Below are positions 1-8,555 of a stretch of DNA of 64,000 nucleotides, one piece after another. The stretch is from Citromicrobium bathyomarinum. Its GTDB lineage: Bacteria > Pseudomonadota > Alphaproteobacteria > Sphingomonadales > Sphingomonadaceae. Under the pieces are notes generated by a model. The model searched no databases. It worked only from the letters and a program-made list of their open reading frames with translations, and was not told where the DNA came from. Position 1 is the stretch's first letter; every line of letters begins with the position of its first letter. Position numbers and translations under genes: made by a program. Location: the NCBI RefSeq assembly GCF_021021475.1, contig NZ_JAINWL010000002.1, positions 434,001 through 498,000 of the forward strand, read 5' to 3'.

Positions 1-21
1 GTAAAGAAAGGCATTCGAGCC

Positions 22-573
22 ATGACCACCGAGACGCAGGACGAGGCCAAGCCTGAAGAGGGCGCAAAGCCGCCGCGCTTTTCCAAGAAGAAAAAGATCA
101 TTGCCGCGGCGGGCGCTGTGCTGCTGGTCGGCGGTGGTGCCGGGGCCTTTCTTATGGGCGGCGGCGGCGATGCCGAGGCCAAGGAGTCCGGCGATCATTC
201 GGGCAAGGAAGCCAAGAAGGATGCGGGCCACGGCGAAAAATCGGGTGGTGGCCACGGCGAAGAGGGCGGGAGCGGGCTGGTCGAAGTCGCCCCGCTCATG
301 GTCAACCTGCGCACCAATGATGGCCAGGCCCGGTTCCTGAAGCTGCGTATCATGCTGGCACCGGGCTCGCCCGAGGATGCTACGACGATCGAAGAGAACC
401 TGCCGATGATCATCGATCGCTACCAGCCGTTCCTGCGCGAACTGCGCCCGGAAGATCTGGCCGGATCGGCGGCGGTCTACCGGCTCAAGGAAGAACTCAT
501 TTTGCGCGCAGCGGACACGGTGGGCGAGGGCGTGGTCGCCGACGTTCTTATTCAGGACATGGTCCAGCAGTGA
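22..573 (+). CDS. fliL: Flagellar basal-body protein FliL
   Basis: FliL-family protein of 183 residues, a single-pass inner-membrane protein that sits around the flagellar stator and supports motor torque. A short basic cytoplasmic N-terminus is followed by a hydrophobic segment near residues 27-46. A Gly/His/Lys/Glu-rich linker spans about residues 48-85. The C-terminal periplasmic FliL domain follows, with a strand-forming block around FLKLRIML and a final helix ending in DVLIQDMVQQ. The ATG is preceded by an AAAGAAAGG-type ribosome binding site. Its stop overlaps the start of fliM, as expected for a fliL-fliM operon. The Gly/His-rich linker is longer than in enteric FliL. Confidence 0.93.
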   Translation: MTTETQDEAKPEEGAKPPRFSKKKKIIAAAGAVLLVGGGAGAFLMGGGGDAEAKESGDHSGKEAKKDAGHGEKSGGGHGEEGGSGLVEVAPLMVNLRTNDGQARFLKLRIMLAPGSPEDATTIEENLPMIIDRYQPFLRELRPEDLAGSAAVYRLKEELILRAADTVGEGVVADVLIQDMVQQ

Positions 574-1592
574 TGACCGACGACGATTTCGAAGAGTTCG
601 ACCTTCCCGATCCCCCGGCAATGGACATGCCGGAGGGGGCGACGTTCGACCAGGCCAGCATCGATGCGCTGTTCGGCGATTCCAGCTCGGACCTGCCACA
701 AAAGAGCGGCCTGCGCGCAGTGATCGAATCCCGCGTCGTCAGCCATGCCCGGCTGCCGATGCTGGAGGTGGTGTGCGAACGCATGGTCCGTTCCTTCGCC
801 ACCAGCATGCGCAACCTTACTTCGGACGCGATCGAGGTCTCGCTCGACGATATTGCCTCGGTCCGCTTCGGCGACTTCATGAACCGCGTTCCGCTGCCTT
901 GCATGATCGCCGTATTCAAGGTGCCTGCGTGGCAGGACTACGGTCTGGTCACGATCGAGGCGAACCTGATCTATGCCGTGGTCGATGCGCTGCTGGGCGG
1001 ACGCAAGGGCGCTGCCCCGCGCAAGATCGAGGGGCGCGCCTTCACCACGATCGAGACGACGCTGGTATCGAAGATGATCGAGCTGGTGCTGCGCGAATTC
1101 AGCACCGCATTCGAACCGATCGCGCCGATTACGATGGAGCTCGAACGGATCGAGACCAGCCCGCGTTTTGCGGCGATCGCAGGCCCCACCAACGTCGCAT
1201 CGGCCGCAACCTTCGCCGTCGATATGGACGGGCGGGGCGGCAACTTCACCATTCTGCTCCCCTTCGCCACGCTGGAGCCGGTGCGCGGCAAGCTGTCGCA
1301 GCGCTTCATGGGTGAAAAGCTTGGCGGCGATAACACCTGGCGCGATCACATGCGCAACGAGATTCTCCGGACCGAGGTCGAAATCTACACCGTCCTTGGC
1401 GAACGGGAGATGCGGCTCGCCGACGTTCACTCGCTGGAAATCGGCCAGACGATCCCCTTCGACGTGACGCCGGACGACCCGTTCGAGGTCTGCTGCGGGG
1501 GCGTGCCGCTGGCACGGGCGCAGATCGGTCGCCAGCGCAATCACGTCGCCATCGGCATCGTCGACACCATCAAACAGGGTCAATCGCAATGA
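573..1592 (+). CDS. fliM: Flagellar motor switch protein FliM
   Basis: FliM, the C-ring switch protein that binds phosphorylated CheY and joins FliG to FliN. The product has 339 residues from the ATG at 573; a GTG one codon upstream is also possible. The acidic N-terminus contains the segment SIDALFGD, which matches the CheY-binding EIDALL-type motif. The middle CheC-like domain is followed by a C-terminal SpoA (FliN-like) domain from about residue 260. The start overlaps the fliL stop and the stop overlaps the next start, so the first four genes form one translationally coupled run. Confidence 0.94.
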   Translation: MTDDDFEEFDLPDPPAMDMPEGATFDQASIDALFGDSSSDLPQKSGLRAVIESRVVSHARLPMLEVVCERMVRSFATSMRNLTSDAIEVSLDDIASVRFGDFMNRVPLPCMIAVFKVPAWQDYGLVTIEANLIYAVVDALLGGRKGAAPRKIEGRAFTTIETTLVSKMIELVLREFSTAFEPIAPITMELERIETSPRFAAIAGPTNVASAATFAVDMDGRGGNFTILLPFATLEPVRGKLSQRFMGEKLGGDNTWRDHMRNEILRTEVEIYTVLGEREMRLADVHSLEIGQTIPFDVTPDDPFEVCCGGVPLARAQIGRQRNHVAIGIVDTIKQGQSQ

Positions 1593-2224
1593 GCTTCACC
1601 GTCTTCACCAATGTCATCACGGTCCTCTTCTGCATCGCGGTGCTCATCCAGAGCGTACGGATGATGCGCAGCCTCAAGCAGGTTCGCGAGGGCCAGCTCG
1701 ATCGTACCGTTGGCGCTCTCGATACGGCCACGGCGAAGGCGCAGGGCGTGCTTTCGGAGCTGAAGCAGACACTGTCGATCGAAGGGACGGCCCATGCGCG
1801 CGCGCTGGGCGATGCGCGCGAGGTGCGCGAAGAGCTCCATCTCATGATCGGCATTGCCAATGCGATGGCGGAGCGCCTGATCGAGGCCGCCTCCGTTGGC
1901 TCGGCTCAGGAAACCAAAGCGGCCAAGGTGGCCAAGGCGACCCGTCCGGCGCGCACGCGCAGCACCAAGCCGACGCAGTCCAAGGCCGATACGCCCAAGG
2001 CGACCAAGGCCGCAGATGCGAAGACCAAGAGAGCTACGAGCACGAGCGCCACCGCTCCAAGTGCAAAAGCTCCGAGCGAGAAGACACCCTCCGCAAAGCC
2101 CACCACCGCGCAGCCCACTGCCGCCACCGCGACCGCAGCGAAGGCTGTGGCGACCAAGAAGACTCCGGCCCGCACGTCGCGCAAAAGCTCCACGCGTGCT
2201 GCCGGTGTTAAGGAAGCAGCATGA
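1589..2224 (+). CDS. DUF6468 flagellar-operon protein with a histone-like Ala/Lys/Thr tail
   Basis: Membrane-anchored protein of 211 residues. Residues 1-20 are a hydrophobic segment and residues 20-100 are helical, with the character of the DUF6468 family that sits after fliM in alphaproteobacterial flagellar operons; the family assignment is from memory. From about residue 108 to the end the protein is a low-complexity tail of Ala, Lys, Thr, Pro and Ser resembling histone H1 or AlgP tails. The start overlaps the fliM stop (ATGA) and the stop overlaps motE. The function is unknown; the position suggests a flagellar role. Confidence 0.75.
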   Translation: MSFTVFTNVITVLFCIAVLIQSVRMMRSLKQVREGQLDRTVGALDTATAKAQGVLSELKQTLSIEGTAHARALGDAREVREELHLMIGIANAMAERLIEAASVGSAQETKAAKVAKATRPARTRSTKPTQSKADTPKATKAADAKTKRATSTSATAPSAKAPSEKTPSAKPTTAQPTAATATAAKAVATKKTPARTSRKSSTRAAGVKEAA

Positions 2225-2793
2225 CCATCAAGCGCCCCTCTTTGCTGATGCTGATGGCAGGTGCCGCCGCGCTCTCGACGCTGGCCCACGGCGTCAGCGC
2301 CTCGGGCACAGGCGAGGAGAAGGCACCGGCCAAGGCGTCGCAGTCGCGGCTTGGCTCTGCCATCCAGTCGGAACTGAGCGAAAAAAGGCAGACCGCCAAA
2401 GAGCGCGAACGTGCGCTCGACCTGCGCGAACAGGCGATCAGAGCGTCGGAGAAGCGGCTGAAGGACAATCTGCAGAACCAGCAGCAGCGGCCCCAAACCG
2501 ATGGCGCGGCCGCGGCCAAGGCCGACGCAAAAGCCGATAAGGCGGCCGAGGAGGCAGAGACGCTCGATCAGTTGGCGCGGATCTATCAGTCGATGAAGCC
2601 GAAGCAGGCGGCGGTGGTTTTCGAACAGCTGGACATCGATGTGCAGATCGCCGTGGCGCGCAAGATGCGCGAGCGCTCGACCGCGCAGATCCTCGCTGCG
2701 ATGACGCCGGCGGCTGCGGCGCGGCTGAGCATGGCGCTGGCGGGCAAGCGGCCTGCGCCGCCCAAACGGGTAAGGTCCGAACCCGTCGGGTGA
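2221..2793 (+). CDS. motE: MotE-family flagellar periplasmic chaperone
   Basis: MotE-like protein of 190 residues. It has an N-terminal signal peptide or anchor (residues 1-27) and a charged coiled-coil stretch (about 45-105). The C-terminal MgtE-N-like helical domain contains [20 protein letters not shown] followed by a second motif ending in [17 protein letters not shown]. In rhizobia MotE is a chaperone for the periplasmic motility protein MotC. Here it is the last gene of the fliL-fliM-DUF6468 run. Its partner may be the exported TPR protein about 0.8 kb downstream, but that link is only inference. Confidence 0.85.
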   Translation: MTIKRPSLLMLMAGAAALSTLAHGVSASGTGEEKAPAKASQSRLGSAIQSELSEKRQTAKERERALDLREQAIRASEKRLKDNLQNQQQRPQTDGAAAAKADAKADKAAEEAETLDQLARIYQSMKPKQAAVVFEQLDIDVQIAVARKMRERSTAQILAAMTPAAAARLSMALAGKRPAPPKRVRSEPVG

Positions 2794-2839
2794 GCTGAAC
2801 GCTCGCCCGGCAGCAATAACGTTAACTGGAAGCTGAGGG

Positions 2840-3244
2840 TCAGGAGGTTCGGGCAGCCACCTCTACCAGCAGCACCCTGTCGATCCCTTCGTAGCGTGCG
2901 TGCAGGGCTTCGGTCAGTTCGTCCGACAGCCGCTGCGCATCCACCGCCAGGAATGGCGACGCCCGCAGGCGGGAAAACTCTGCCCCCGTGGCGAGGGCTT
3001 CGGCACGCAATCCCGGCAGCTCTGCGGCAATTTCCTTGGCCGCCTCGGCGTCGTGCGCCTCCAGCACGATGCGGAATCGCAAGGTACCCTGAAGCTTGGC
3101 ACCATCGACTATCGGCACCGCGATCGCCTCCATATCGATCAGGTCCTCGGCGGCACCCTTGCCGCCGCCGCCTGCCCCCGAGGCGCTGCTAACAGGCACC
3201 GCAGCGAGGAGGGCGCCGCCCAGCAGGAGTTTCTTGCTATTCAT
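2840..3244 (-). CDS. Small secreted FliL-like protein of unknown function
   Basis: Protein of 134 residues starting at the internal ATG (MNSKKLLLGG), which begins a clear signal peptide or anchor ending near residue 23. A Gly/Lys-rich spacer leads into a domain whose pattern parallels FliL: a strand-forming block (LRFRIVLEAHD), a helix with LPGLR, an FSRLRASPFL block, and a terminal helix-strand ending in RVLLVEVAARTS. That similarity was judged by eye. It is coded on the strand opposite its flagellar neighbours and points towards motE. A longer reading frame runs upstream to 3340 but overlaps the divergent small gene. The function is not known. Confidence 0.6.
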   Translation of the reverse strand: MNSKKLLLGGALLAAVPVSSASGAGGGGKGAAEDLIDMEAIAVPIVDGAKLQGTLRFRIVLEAHDAEAAKEIAAELPGLRAEALATGAEFSRLRASPFLAVDAQRLSDELTEALHARYEGIDRVLLVEVAARTS

Positions 3245-3307
3245 GTCGCGCTGCCAATCTGTTCGAAAAAGGGGTGCTGCAGCCGGCCTGCAAGCCGGTC
3301 TCTCCCC

Positions 3308-3313
3308 TATAAT
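3308..3313 (+). promoter_or_regulatory. Candidate -10 element (TATAAT)
   Basis: A perfect TATAAT lies 26 bases before the ATG of the small membrane protein at 3339, preceded by a C-rich run. No good -35 box is visible 16-18 bases upstream. The same arrangement occurs before flbT (9979-9984). Confidence 0.35.
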
Positions 3314-3338
3314 AGAGGATATCCCGACCGGAGCGGAC

Positions 3339-3578
3339 ATGAGCTACGACCAAAAACCCAGCCGCATCAAGCTTGTCAGCACTGGCGGGTCGGCGCGCGC
3401 GCCTCAAAATGCGCCCACCGACACACAGCCGCTGCAGCAGGCAATCGAAGAAGCACAGCGGCCCGAGGTCGAAGTCGCGCCCGCTCGCCGCTTCTCGATC
3501 CTGTCCGCAATTCTGTTCCTCGCCGGTTGCGCCGTTGGTGGCGCGGGTCTCGTCGCCTGGCCGCATCTGGTCGGCTGA
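3339..3578 (+). CDS. Small single-pass membrane protein
   Basis: A 79-residue protein from the ATG at 3339, with GGAG seven bases upstream. The soluble N-terminal part is polar (about residues 1-50). A C-terminal hydrophobic segment (about 54-76, ILSAILFLAGCAVGGAGLVAW) ends three residues before the stop, giving a tail-anchored topology. It diverges from the FliL-like minus-strand gene and precedes the exported TPR protein by 7 bases. No family recognised; the context suggests motility. Confidence 0.6.
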   Translation: MSYDQKPSRIKLVSTGGSARAPQNAPTDTQPLQQAIEEAQRPEVEVAPARRFSILSAILFLAGCAVGGAGLVAWPHLVG

Positions 3579-3585
3579 CACATTC

Positions 3586-5454
3586 ATGCGCAAAATCGTA
3601 GCTCTGTCTGCCACCTTGACGCTGGCGTTGGCCGCTTCGGCATTTGCCGAAGACGGCACGCATGGCCATGAAAAACCCGCCGACGGTCAGGCCGAGGCAG
3701 ACGCCGCCACCCAGGGCGATGGCCCGCTCGACGCGCCTACCGGGGACGCGATGCCGAGCGTTCGGCTGCCCGGCTTCGCCGCCGCGCTGGCCAACCAGCC
3801 GCTGGCTCGGGATGCCGACGGCTGGCCGGTCGTGTCCGACCACGAGGCGTGGCAGGCGATCGCGGCCAGCAACGAACAGACGCGCCAGGCGGCCCGGTGG
3901 CGCTATGCGCGCAGCCTGATCGGCAAGGGCCGCGCGGCGGAGGCCTATGGCGTGCTCGTCACGATGGCGAAGGACGATCCCGATCTCTCGCTCGTCCCGG
4001 CGCACCGGCTTGCGCTCGGGGCCACGCTGGTGGAACTCGACCGGCCGATGGACGCGCTCGATATGTTGGCGACCGAGCAGCTCGCGCAGAACCCCGAAGC
4101 GTGTGCCTGGCGGCTGCGGGCGATGGCGGCGCTGGACATGACCGCCGAGGCGGTCGGCGAGTGGACCTGCGCGCGGGGGGCTATCGCTTCGCGCACTCCG
4201 CAGCAGGGTGGATCCTTCCTGCTCGCCGCGGCGCAGGCCGCGCTCGATGAAGGACGCCCGCGTAGTACGCTCGCTTTGCTCAAATATCTCCCCGATGCAG
4301 ACCCCGAGGCCAATCTGATCCGTGGTCGCGCGCTCTTCAGGCTCGGCAGCGAGCAGCAGGCGCGGCTCAGGCTCGACCGGGCTGCGGATAATGGCTCCCA
4401 AGAACAGCAGATCGATGCGCGGATCTCTTTGCTCGAAGGGCTGGTCGCGCAACGCCGCGCCAAACCGGGAAAGGCGCTCGAGCAGCTTGAACGGCTCGGC
4501 TACGTCTGGCGTGGCGGGTCGCTCGAACGACGGGGGCTCAAGCTGCGATTTTCGCTGGCTGAAGAGCTGCATGACGACCGTGCGGCGCTGGCCGCCGGTG
4601 CGGCGCTCCTGCGCTATCATCCGGTATCAGTCGATACCGGTGAGATGCTGCAGGTGCTGCAAGGTCGGCTTCAGGCGATCCTTGCGCCGGATAGCAAGGT
4701 ACCCCTGCCTGAGGCGGCGGGGTTGTTCTGGGATTACCGTGATCTCAGCCCGAGCGGGGCTGGCGGCGATCTGCTGGTCAGTCGACTGGCCGATCGGCTG
4801 CAGGGCGAGGGGCTGTATGAACGCGCGGCGGAACTGCTGGACTATCAGCTGATGGCCCGGGCCAAGGACGTTGCGCAAGGCCCGCTCTCTGTCCGGGTGG
4901 CGAAACTCTATATTCTGGCAGACAAGCCGACCGATGCCGTGCGGGCGCTGCGCGCTACCGATGGCAATATCTATCCCAACCCGATGCTGTGGGCACGTCT
5001 GCGGATAGAGGCGGTCGCGCTGCACAAGCTGGGACGGACCGACGAGGCGCTGGCGGTTCTCGACGGGGTGCCGCAAGGCGATGCCATTCGCGACGAGATC
5101 GAATGGGGGCGCCAGAACTGGCAGGCACTGACCGGTTCGGACGAAGTGTTACCTTCGCAAAGCGGGGGCCTGACCCAAGTGGAGCAGACCGTCGTCCTCC
5201 GGCGCGCTGTCGCGCTCGCCATGCTGGGCCGCGAGACGTCCCTGCAAAGCTTGCGCGCGCGCTATGCCACCGCCTTTGCCGGGAAGCCGACTGCGGCCGC
5301 GTTCGATCTGCTGACAGGTCCGGTTGAAGATCTGAATCCTGCCGCAGTTTCGCAGGCCATGGCCGCTATGCCGACTGCGAGCCCGGCGGGCGAATTCGCC
5401 GACCTGCTGGCGGGCGAAACCCGCAAGGCAAAGACCAAAACCAAAAAATCCTAG
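3586..5454 (+). CDS. Exported TPR-repeat protein in the flagellar cluster
   Basis: Protein of 622 residues from the ATG that begins MRKIVALSATLTLALAASAF, a typical signal peptide cleaved near the AFA/ED junction. After an acidic spacer the rest is alpha-helical with repeated TPR-like pairs (for example around AAEAYGVL, ALRATDG and KLGRTDEALAVLDG), and it ends in a Lys/Thr-rich tail. An upstream in-frame extension to 3373 overlaps the previous gene and is rejected because it would bury the signal peptide. It lies between motE and flgL, so a periplasmic flagellar role, perhaps comparable to rhizobial MotC, is plausible but unproven. Confidence 0.72.
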   Translation: MRKIVALSATLTLALAASAFAEDGTHGHEKPADGQAEADAATQGDGPLDAPTGDAMPSVRLPGFAAALANQPLARDADGWPVVSDHEAWQAIAASNEQTRQAARWRYARSLIGKGRAAEAYGVLVTMAKDDPDLSLVPAHRLALGATLVELDRPMDALDMLATEQLAQNPEACAWRLRAMAALDMTAEAVGEWTCARGAIASRTPQQGGSFLLAAAQAALDEGRPRSTLALLKYLPDADPEANLIRGRALFRLGSEQQARLRLDRAADNGSQEQQIDARISLLEGLVAQRRAKPGKALEQLERLGYVWRGGSLERRGLKLRFSLAEELHDDRAALAAGAALLRYHPVSVDTGEMLQVLQGRLQAILAPDSKVPLPEAAGLFWDYRDLSPSGAGGDLLVSRLADRLQGEGLYERAAELLDYQLMARAKDVAQGPLSVRVAKLYILADKPTDAVRALRATDGNIYPNPMLWARLRIEAVALHKLGRTDEALAVLDGVPQGDAIRDEIEWGRQNWQALTGSDEVLPSQSGGLTQVEQTVVLRRAVALAMLGRETSLQSLRARYATAFAGKPTAAAFDLLTGPVEDLNPAAVSQAMAAMPTASPAGEFADLLAGETRKAKTKTKKS

Positions 5455-5458
5455 CTAG

Positions 5459-5498
5459 CGCGCGGGGGCGGCATGGCTTGCCATGCATCCCCCGCGCG
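5459..5498. terminator. Large hairpin between convergent genes (probable bidirectional terminator)
   Basis: A perfect 10-bp outer stem (CGCGCGGGGG at 5459-5468 with CCCCCGCGCG at 5489-5498) encloses a perfect 7-bp inner stem (GCATGGC/GCCATGC) with a 2-base loop. It lies between the ends of the TPR gene and flgL. No U-run follows on either strand, so it may be Rho-assisted or simply protect both mRNA ends. Confidence 0.55.
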
Positions 5499-5515
5499 TA
5501 GTCGCTGGCCTTTGG

Positions 5516-6421
5516 CTAGAGGTACTTGGTGAGATTGAGCTGGCTGAGCTGTGCGAAGACGGAATAGCTCGCCTCCAGCGTCGCCTTCTGCTGCGCGAGA
5601 TCGACCGCGACCTGGCCCAGATCCGCGTCTTCGTTCGCGGCGATGATGTCGCTGAGGACCAACGATCGCTGTTCGGCACGTTCGCCGAGCGTTTCCACGC
5701 GCGCCTGCTTGCGCCCGTTTTCGGCATTCGCAGCGCGCAATCCGACAGAGCCCGTATCGATCTGCACGAGTGCGTCCTGCAAGGCGGTTTTCTGTGCATC
5801 GGTCAGCCGTTCGCCGATCGGGCCGGCGGCCGCCAGAGTGCGAAACGCTTCGTAGATTTCTGCACCGAGATCGCTGGCCGTAATGCCATATGTTACCGAA
5901 GTGCCCTCGGAGAGATGCGCGACGGCGCGCACATCGTCGTTCCTGAACGCGTCGGACGCCGGCGTGGCGGCCACGTCGGCCAGGCTTTCGGGGGCGAAGG
6001 GCAGCACATCGGTGCGCGAGCCGCCGAATAGTGGGATACCGCCTTCCTTGGCGTTGAGGCTGCTGCGGAACTGTTCGAACGCGCCCTTTATCGTTTCCTG
6101 CAGGCCCGAGGAATCTTCCGTCCCGATCGCGGTTGCCATGCGGGTGCGCAGGTCGATCAGGGTGTTGTCGAGGCCGGTGACGTGCGCATCGTAGATCGCG
6201 AGCGAAGTGGTCACGTGCTTGGAGACGACCGCCTGCGCCTCCTGCTTGGCGAGCATCGAGCGTGCCGACATAGTGCGCACGGCTTCGGTACCCAGGCCCG
6301 CATAATCCTGCGCCTTCTTGCCGGTCGACAGCGAGGTCTGCGTCTTGGCGAGGTTTTGCTGAGCGCGCTGGATGGCATCGGCCATCGTGCGTTGCAGCGG
6401 AATGGTGGCAACCCGGGTCAT
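5516..6421 (-). CDS. flgL: Flagellar hook-filament junction protein FlgL (HAP3)
   Basis: FlgL of 301 residues, the second junction protein between hook and filament. The flagellin-like N-terminal helical region contains QRAQQNLAKTQTSLSTGKKAQDYAGLG and the C-terminal helix ends LEASYSVFAQLSQLNLTKYL, both typical of the D0/D1 domains. It follows flgK with an 11-base gap on the same strand, the usual flgE-flgK-flgL order of alphaproteobacteria. Confidence 0.93.
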   Translation of the reverse strand: MTRVATIPLQRTMADAIQRAQQNLAKTQTSLSTGKKAQDYAGLGTEAVRTMSARSMLAKQEAQAVVSKHVTTSLAIYDAHVTGLDNTLIDLRTRMATAIGTEDSSGLQETIKGAFEQFRSSLNAKEGGIPLFGGSRTDVLPFAPESLADVAATPASDAFRNDDVRAVAHLSEGTSVTYGITASDLGAEIYEAFRTLAAAGPIGERLTDAQKTALQDALVQIDTGSVGLRAANAENGRKQARVETLGERAEQRSLVLSDIIAANEDADLGQVAVDLAQQKATLEASYSVFAQLSQLNLTKYL

Positions 6422-6432
6422 TGGATGTCCTT

Positions 6433-8529
6433 TCAGCGGACCATATCGAGGAGAGTGTCGTACATTTGGGTGGCGGTCGTCATGACGCGCGCGGCGGCGG
6501 AATAGCTGTTCTGGAGGACCACCATCTGCGAGAGTTCCTCGTCCAGATTGACGCCGGAGAAGCTGTCGCGCCGGTTGATCGCGTCGTCGCGCCGCGCAGC
6601 GGCATCCACCAGCATGTCCTGCGCGCGCGCGGCCTGGGTTCCGGCGCGGCCCATCAGCAGGCTGGAGAAACGCTCGATCGTCGCCGACCCGGCCTTGCCG
6701 AAGTCGATCGGCTTACCCAGCGCTTCGACAAGGGCACCGGCAACCCGCGTGTCGCCACCGCCCAGCGCAGGCTCACCAACGGCGGCATCCGTCCGCAGGC
6801 GGGAGAGCGGCAGCCGGTCGCCGCTGGCCAGCACGTCGCTTCGCACGCCTGCTTTGTTCAGCCCGCTGGCACCGCCGGTCAGCCCGGAGAGCGCGGTAAA
6901 GGATACGCCGGTGCCGAAGCGGTCGGTCGAATCCGTGGGGATGGAAAGCAGTGAACCGCTGGCCCCCGGGCTGGGCGTAAAGGATATGCGGCCCCGGTCA
7001 TCCAGCGCAAAACTGCCGAACTTTGCCAGCGGGCTCTGCCCCAGCTCGGTGACCAGATCGCCCATGGTGGGGCCGACCGTGCCGGTAAGCGTCGTGGTCG
7101 CGAGAGAGCGGCCGGTGGCATCGCGCAGCACCAGCTGCGCGGACTGTCCGGCGCCGAACCCGTGCGGATCGCTGGCGACGAAACCCGGCGCGACGAGCGT
7201 TGCGGACTCGCTACGGACCACGTCGTTGAGGCCGAAATAATGCGAGAAGCCGTTACCCGCGCGCGCGCTTGGCGGATCGCCCTGCGCCACCGCGACCCCA
7301 TTGCTGCCGCTTGTGGCGACGAAGGACAGGCGCCCGTCCTGCAGGGCAACGGTGGCATTGCCTGCCAGACCACCATTGATCGCGGCGATGGCATCGTCGA
7401 CGGTAGCCAGTGGCCCCAGTGCGTCGAAATCGACCGTGGTGCTCGCGACGAGAATGCCGCTCTTGTCGGTTACCGCGAAGGTTGCCTGTCCGGTGAACCC
7501 CAGGCGGTCGCCGCCAATCAGCCCGGTAGGTCGGCCGTCAAGCCGGTTGGGAGGCGGGACCGCGGTGCCCGAGTTGGACACCGAATTGAGGGTTTCGGCA
7601 AGCCCGCCGAACAGCGAACCAAGCTGGTCGGAGAATTCCGGCAAGGCACGATCGCGCAGGTCGAGCAGGCCGCCAAGCTTGCCGCCAATGGCAGAAGAAT
7701 CGAGCTTCTCGCCCGTCGCAGTGGTCGGCTCACCCGCCTCGTTGGTGAAACGGATATCGATCACCGGGTAGGTCGGCTGCGCAACCCCGTCGCCGGGGCT
7801 GGGGTACGACAATTTCCGAAGTCGCCCGTCGAGCAGAACTGCACCAGTGGCGGAATCGATATTGACCCGCCCATCGGGCTGCTCACGGATGGATACCTTC
7901 ATCAGTCCGCTCAATTCCTCGAGCGCGGACATGCGCTGATCCTCGGCCCCGCCGGCGCTGCGGCCAAGACCGCGAAGCTGCGCAACAGTAGCGTTCAGGC
8001 CATGGATCCGTTCGAGCAGGTCGTTGACCGTTTCAATCGAGTAGCCGACTTCCGATTCAACATCGCCACGCAGCACCTGGATATCGTCGTCGAGCTGGCG
8101 GATGGAGCCGATGGCATCCTGCACCTCGGCGACGAAGCTCGCCGCGTTCTGCGGCGCGCTTCGTCCGCTCGTCAGCGCGATCGCCGATGCACTGATCGCG
8201 TCGAGCCGCGCGGGCACGCCGCTTTCGGCCCCCGGTGCGCCCAGGAATGCCTGCAAGCGATCCATGTAGTTCGCGGTCACCTCTGCGCGGCCCATGTCGC
8301 CCGCGCGAAGATATACCGTCTGCTCCAGAAAGCGGTCGGCGATCCGGGTGGGCTCGCCGATCACGACCCCGTTGATACGGCCCTGGGTCACACCCGTAGA
8401 GAGGGATACGCGCTCGCGCGCGTATCCCGGCGTACTGATGTTGGCGATGTTGTTGGATACCGATTTGATGCCGGCCTGCGACGCCGACAGGCCGGACACC
8501 GCCGTTCCCAGGATATTGCTCAGCGACAT
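6433..8529 (-). CDS. flgK: Flagellar hook-associated protein FlgK (HAP1)
   Basis: FlgK of 698 residues. The N-terminal rod motif reads SGLSASQAGIKSVSNNIANI with a downstream GYARE element, and the C-terminal D0 helix contains LVVLQ-type packing before AARVMTTATQMYDTLLDMVR. The central region is variable and Gly/Ala/Ser-rich, making this FlgK longer than the roughly 550 residues of enteric forms. It lies between flgE and flgL on the same strand. Confidence 0.93.
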   Translation of the reverse strand: MSLSNILGTAVSGLSASQAGIKSVSNNIANISTPGYARERVSLSTGVTQGRINGVVIGEPTRIADRFLEQTVYLRAGDMGRAEVTANYMDRLQAFLGAPGAESGVPARLDAISASAIALTSGRSAPQNAASFVAEVQDAIGSIRQLDDDIQVLRGDVESEVGYSIETVNDLLERIHGLNATVAQLRGLGRSAGGAEDQRMSALEELSGLMKVSIREQPDGRVNIDSATGAVLLDGRLRKLSYPSPGDGVAQPTYPVIDIRFTNEAGEPTTATGEKLDSSAIGGKLGGLLDLRDRALPEFSDQLGSLFGGLAETLNSVSNSGTAVPPPNRLDGRPTGLIGGDRLGFTGQATFAVTDKSGILVASTTVDFDALGPLATVDDAIAAINGGLAGNATVALQDGRLSFVATSGSNGVAVAQGDPPSARAGNGFSHYFGLNDVVRSESATLVAPGFVASDPHGFGAGQSAQLVLRDATGRSLATTTLTGTVGPTMGDLVTELGQSPLAKFGSFALDDRGRISFTPSPGASGSLLSIPTDSTDRFGTGVSFTALSGLTGGASGLNKAGVRSDVLASGDRLPLSRLRTDAAVGEPALGGGDTRVAGALVEALGKPIDFGKAGSATIERFSSLLMGRAGTQAARAQDMLVDAAARRDDAINRRDSFSGVNLDEELSQMVVLQNSYSAAARVMTTATQMYDTLLDMVR

Positions 8530-8555
8530 TAATCAGTTCCTCGCCCGACCAGGCT

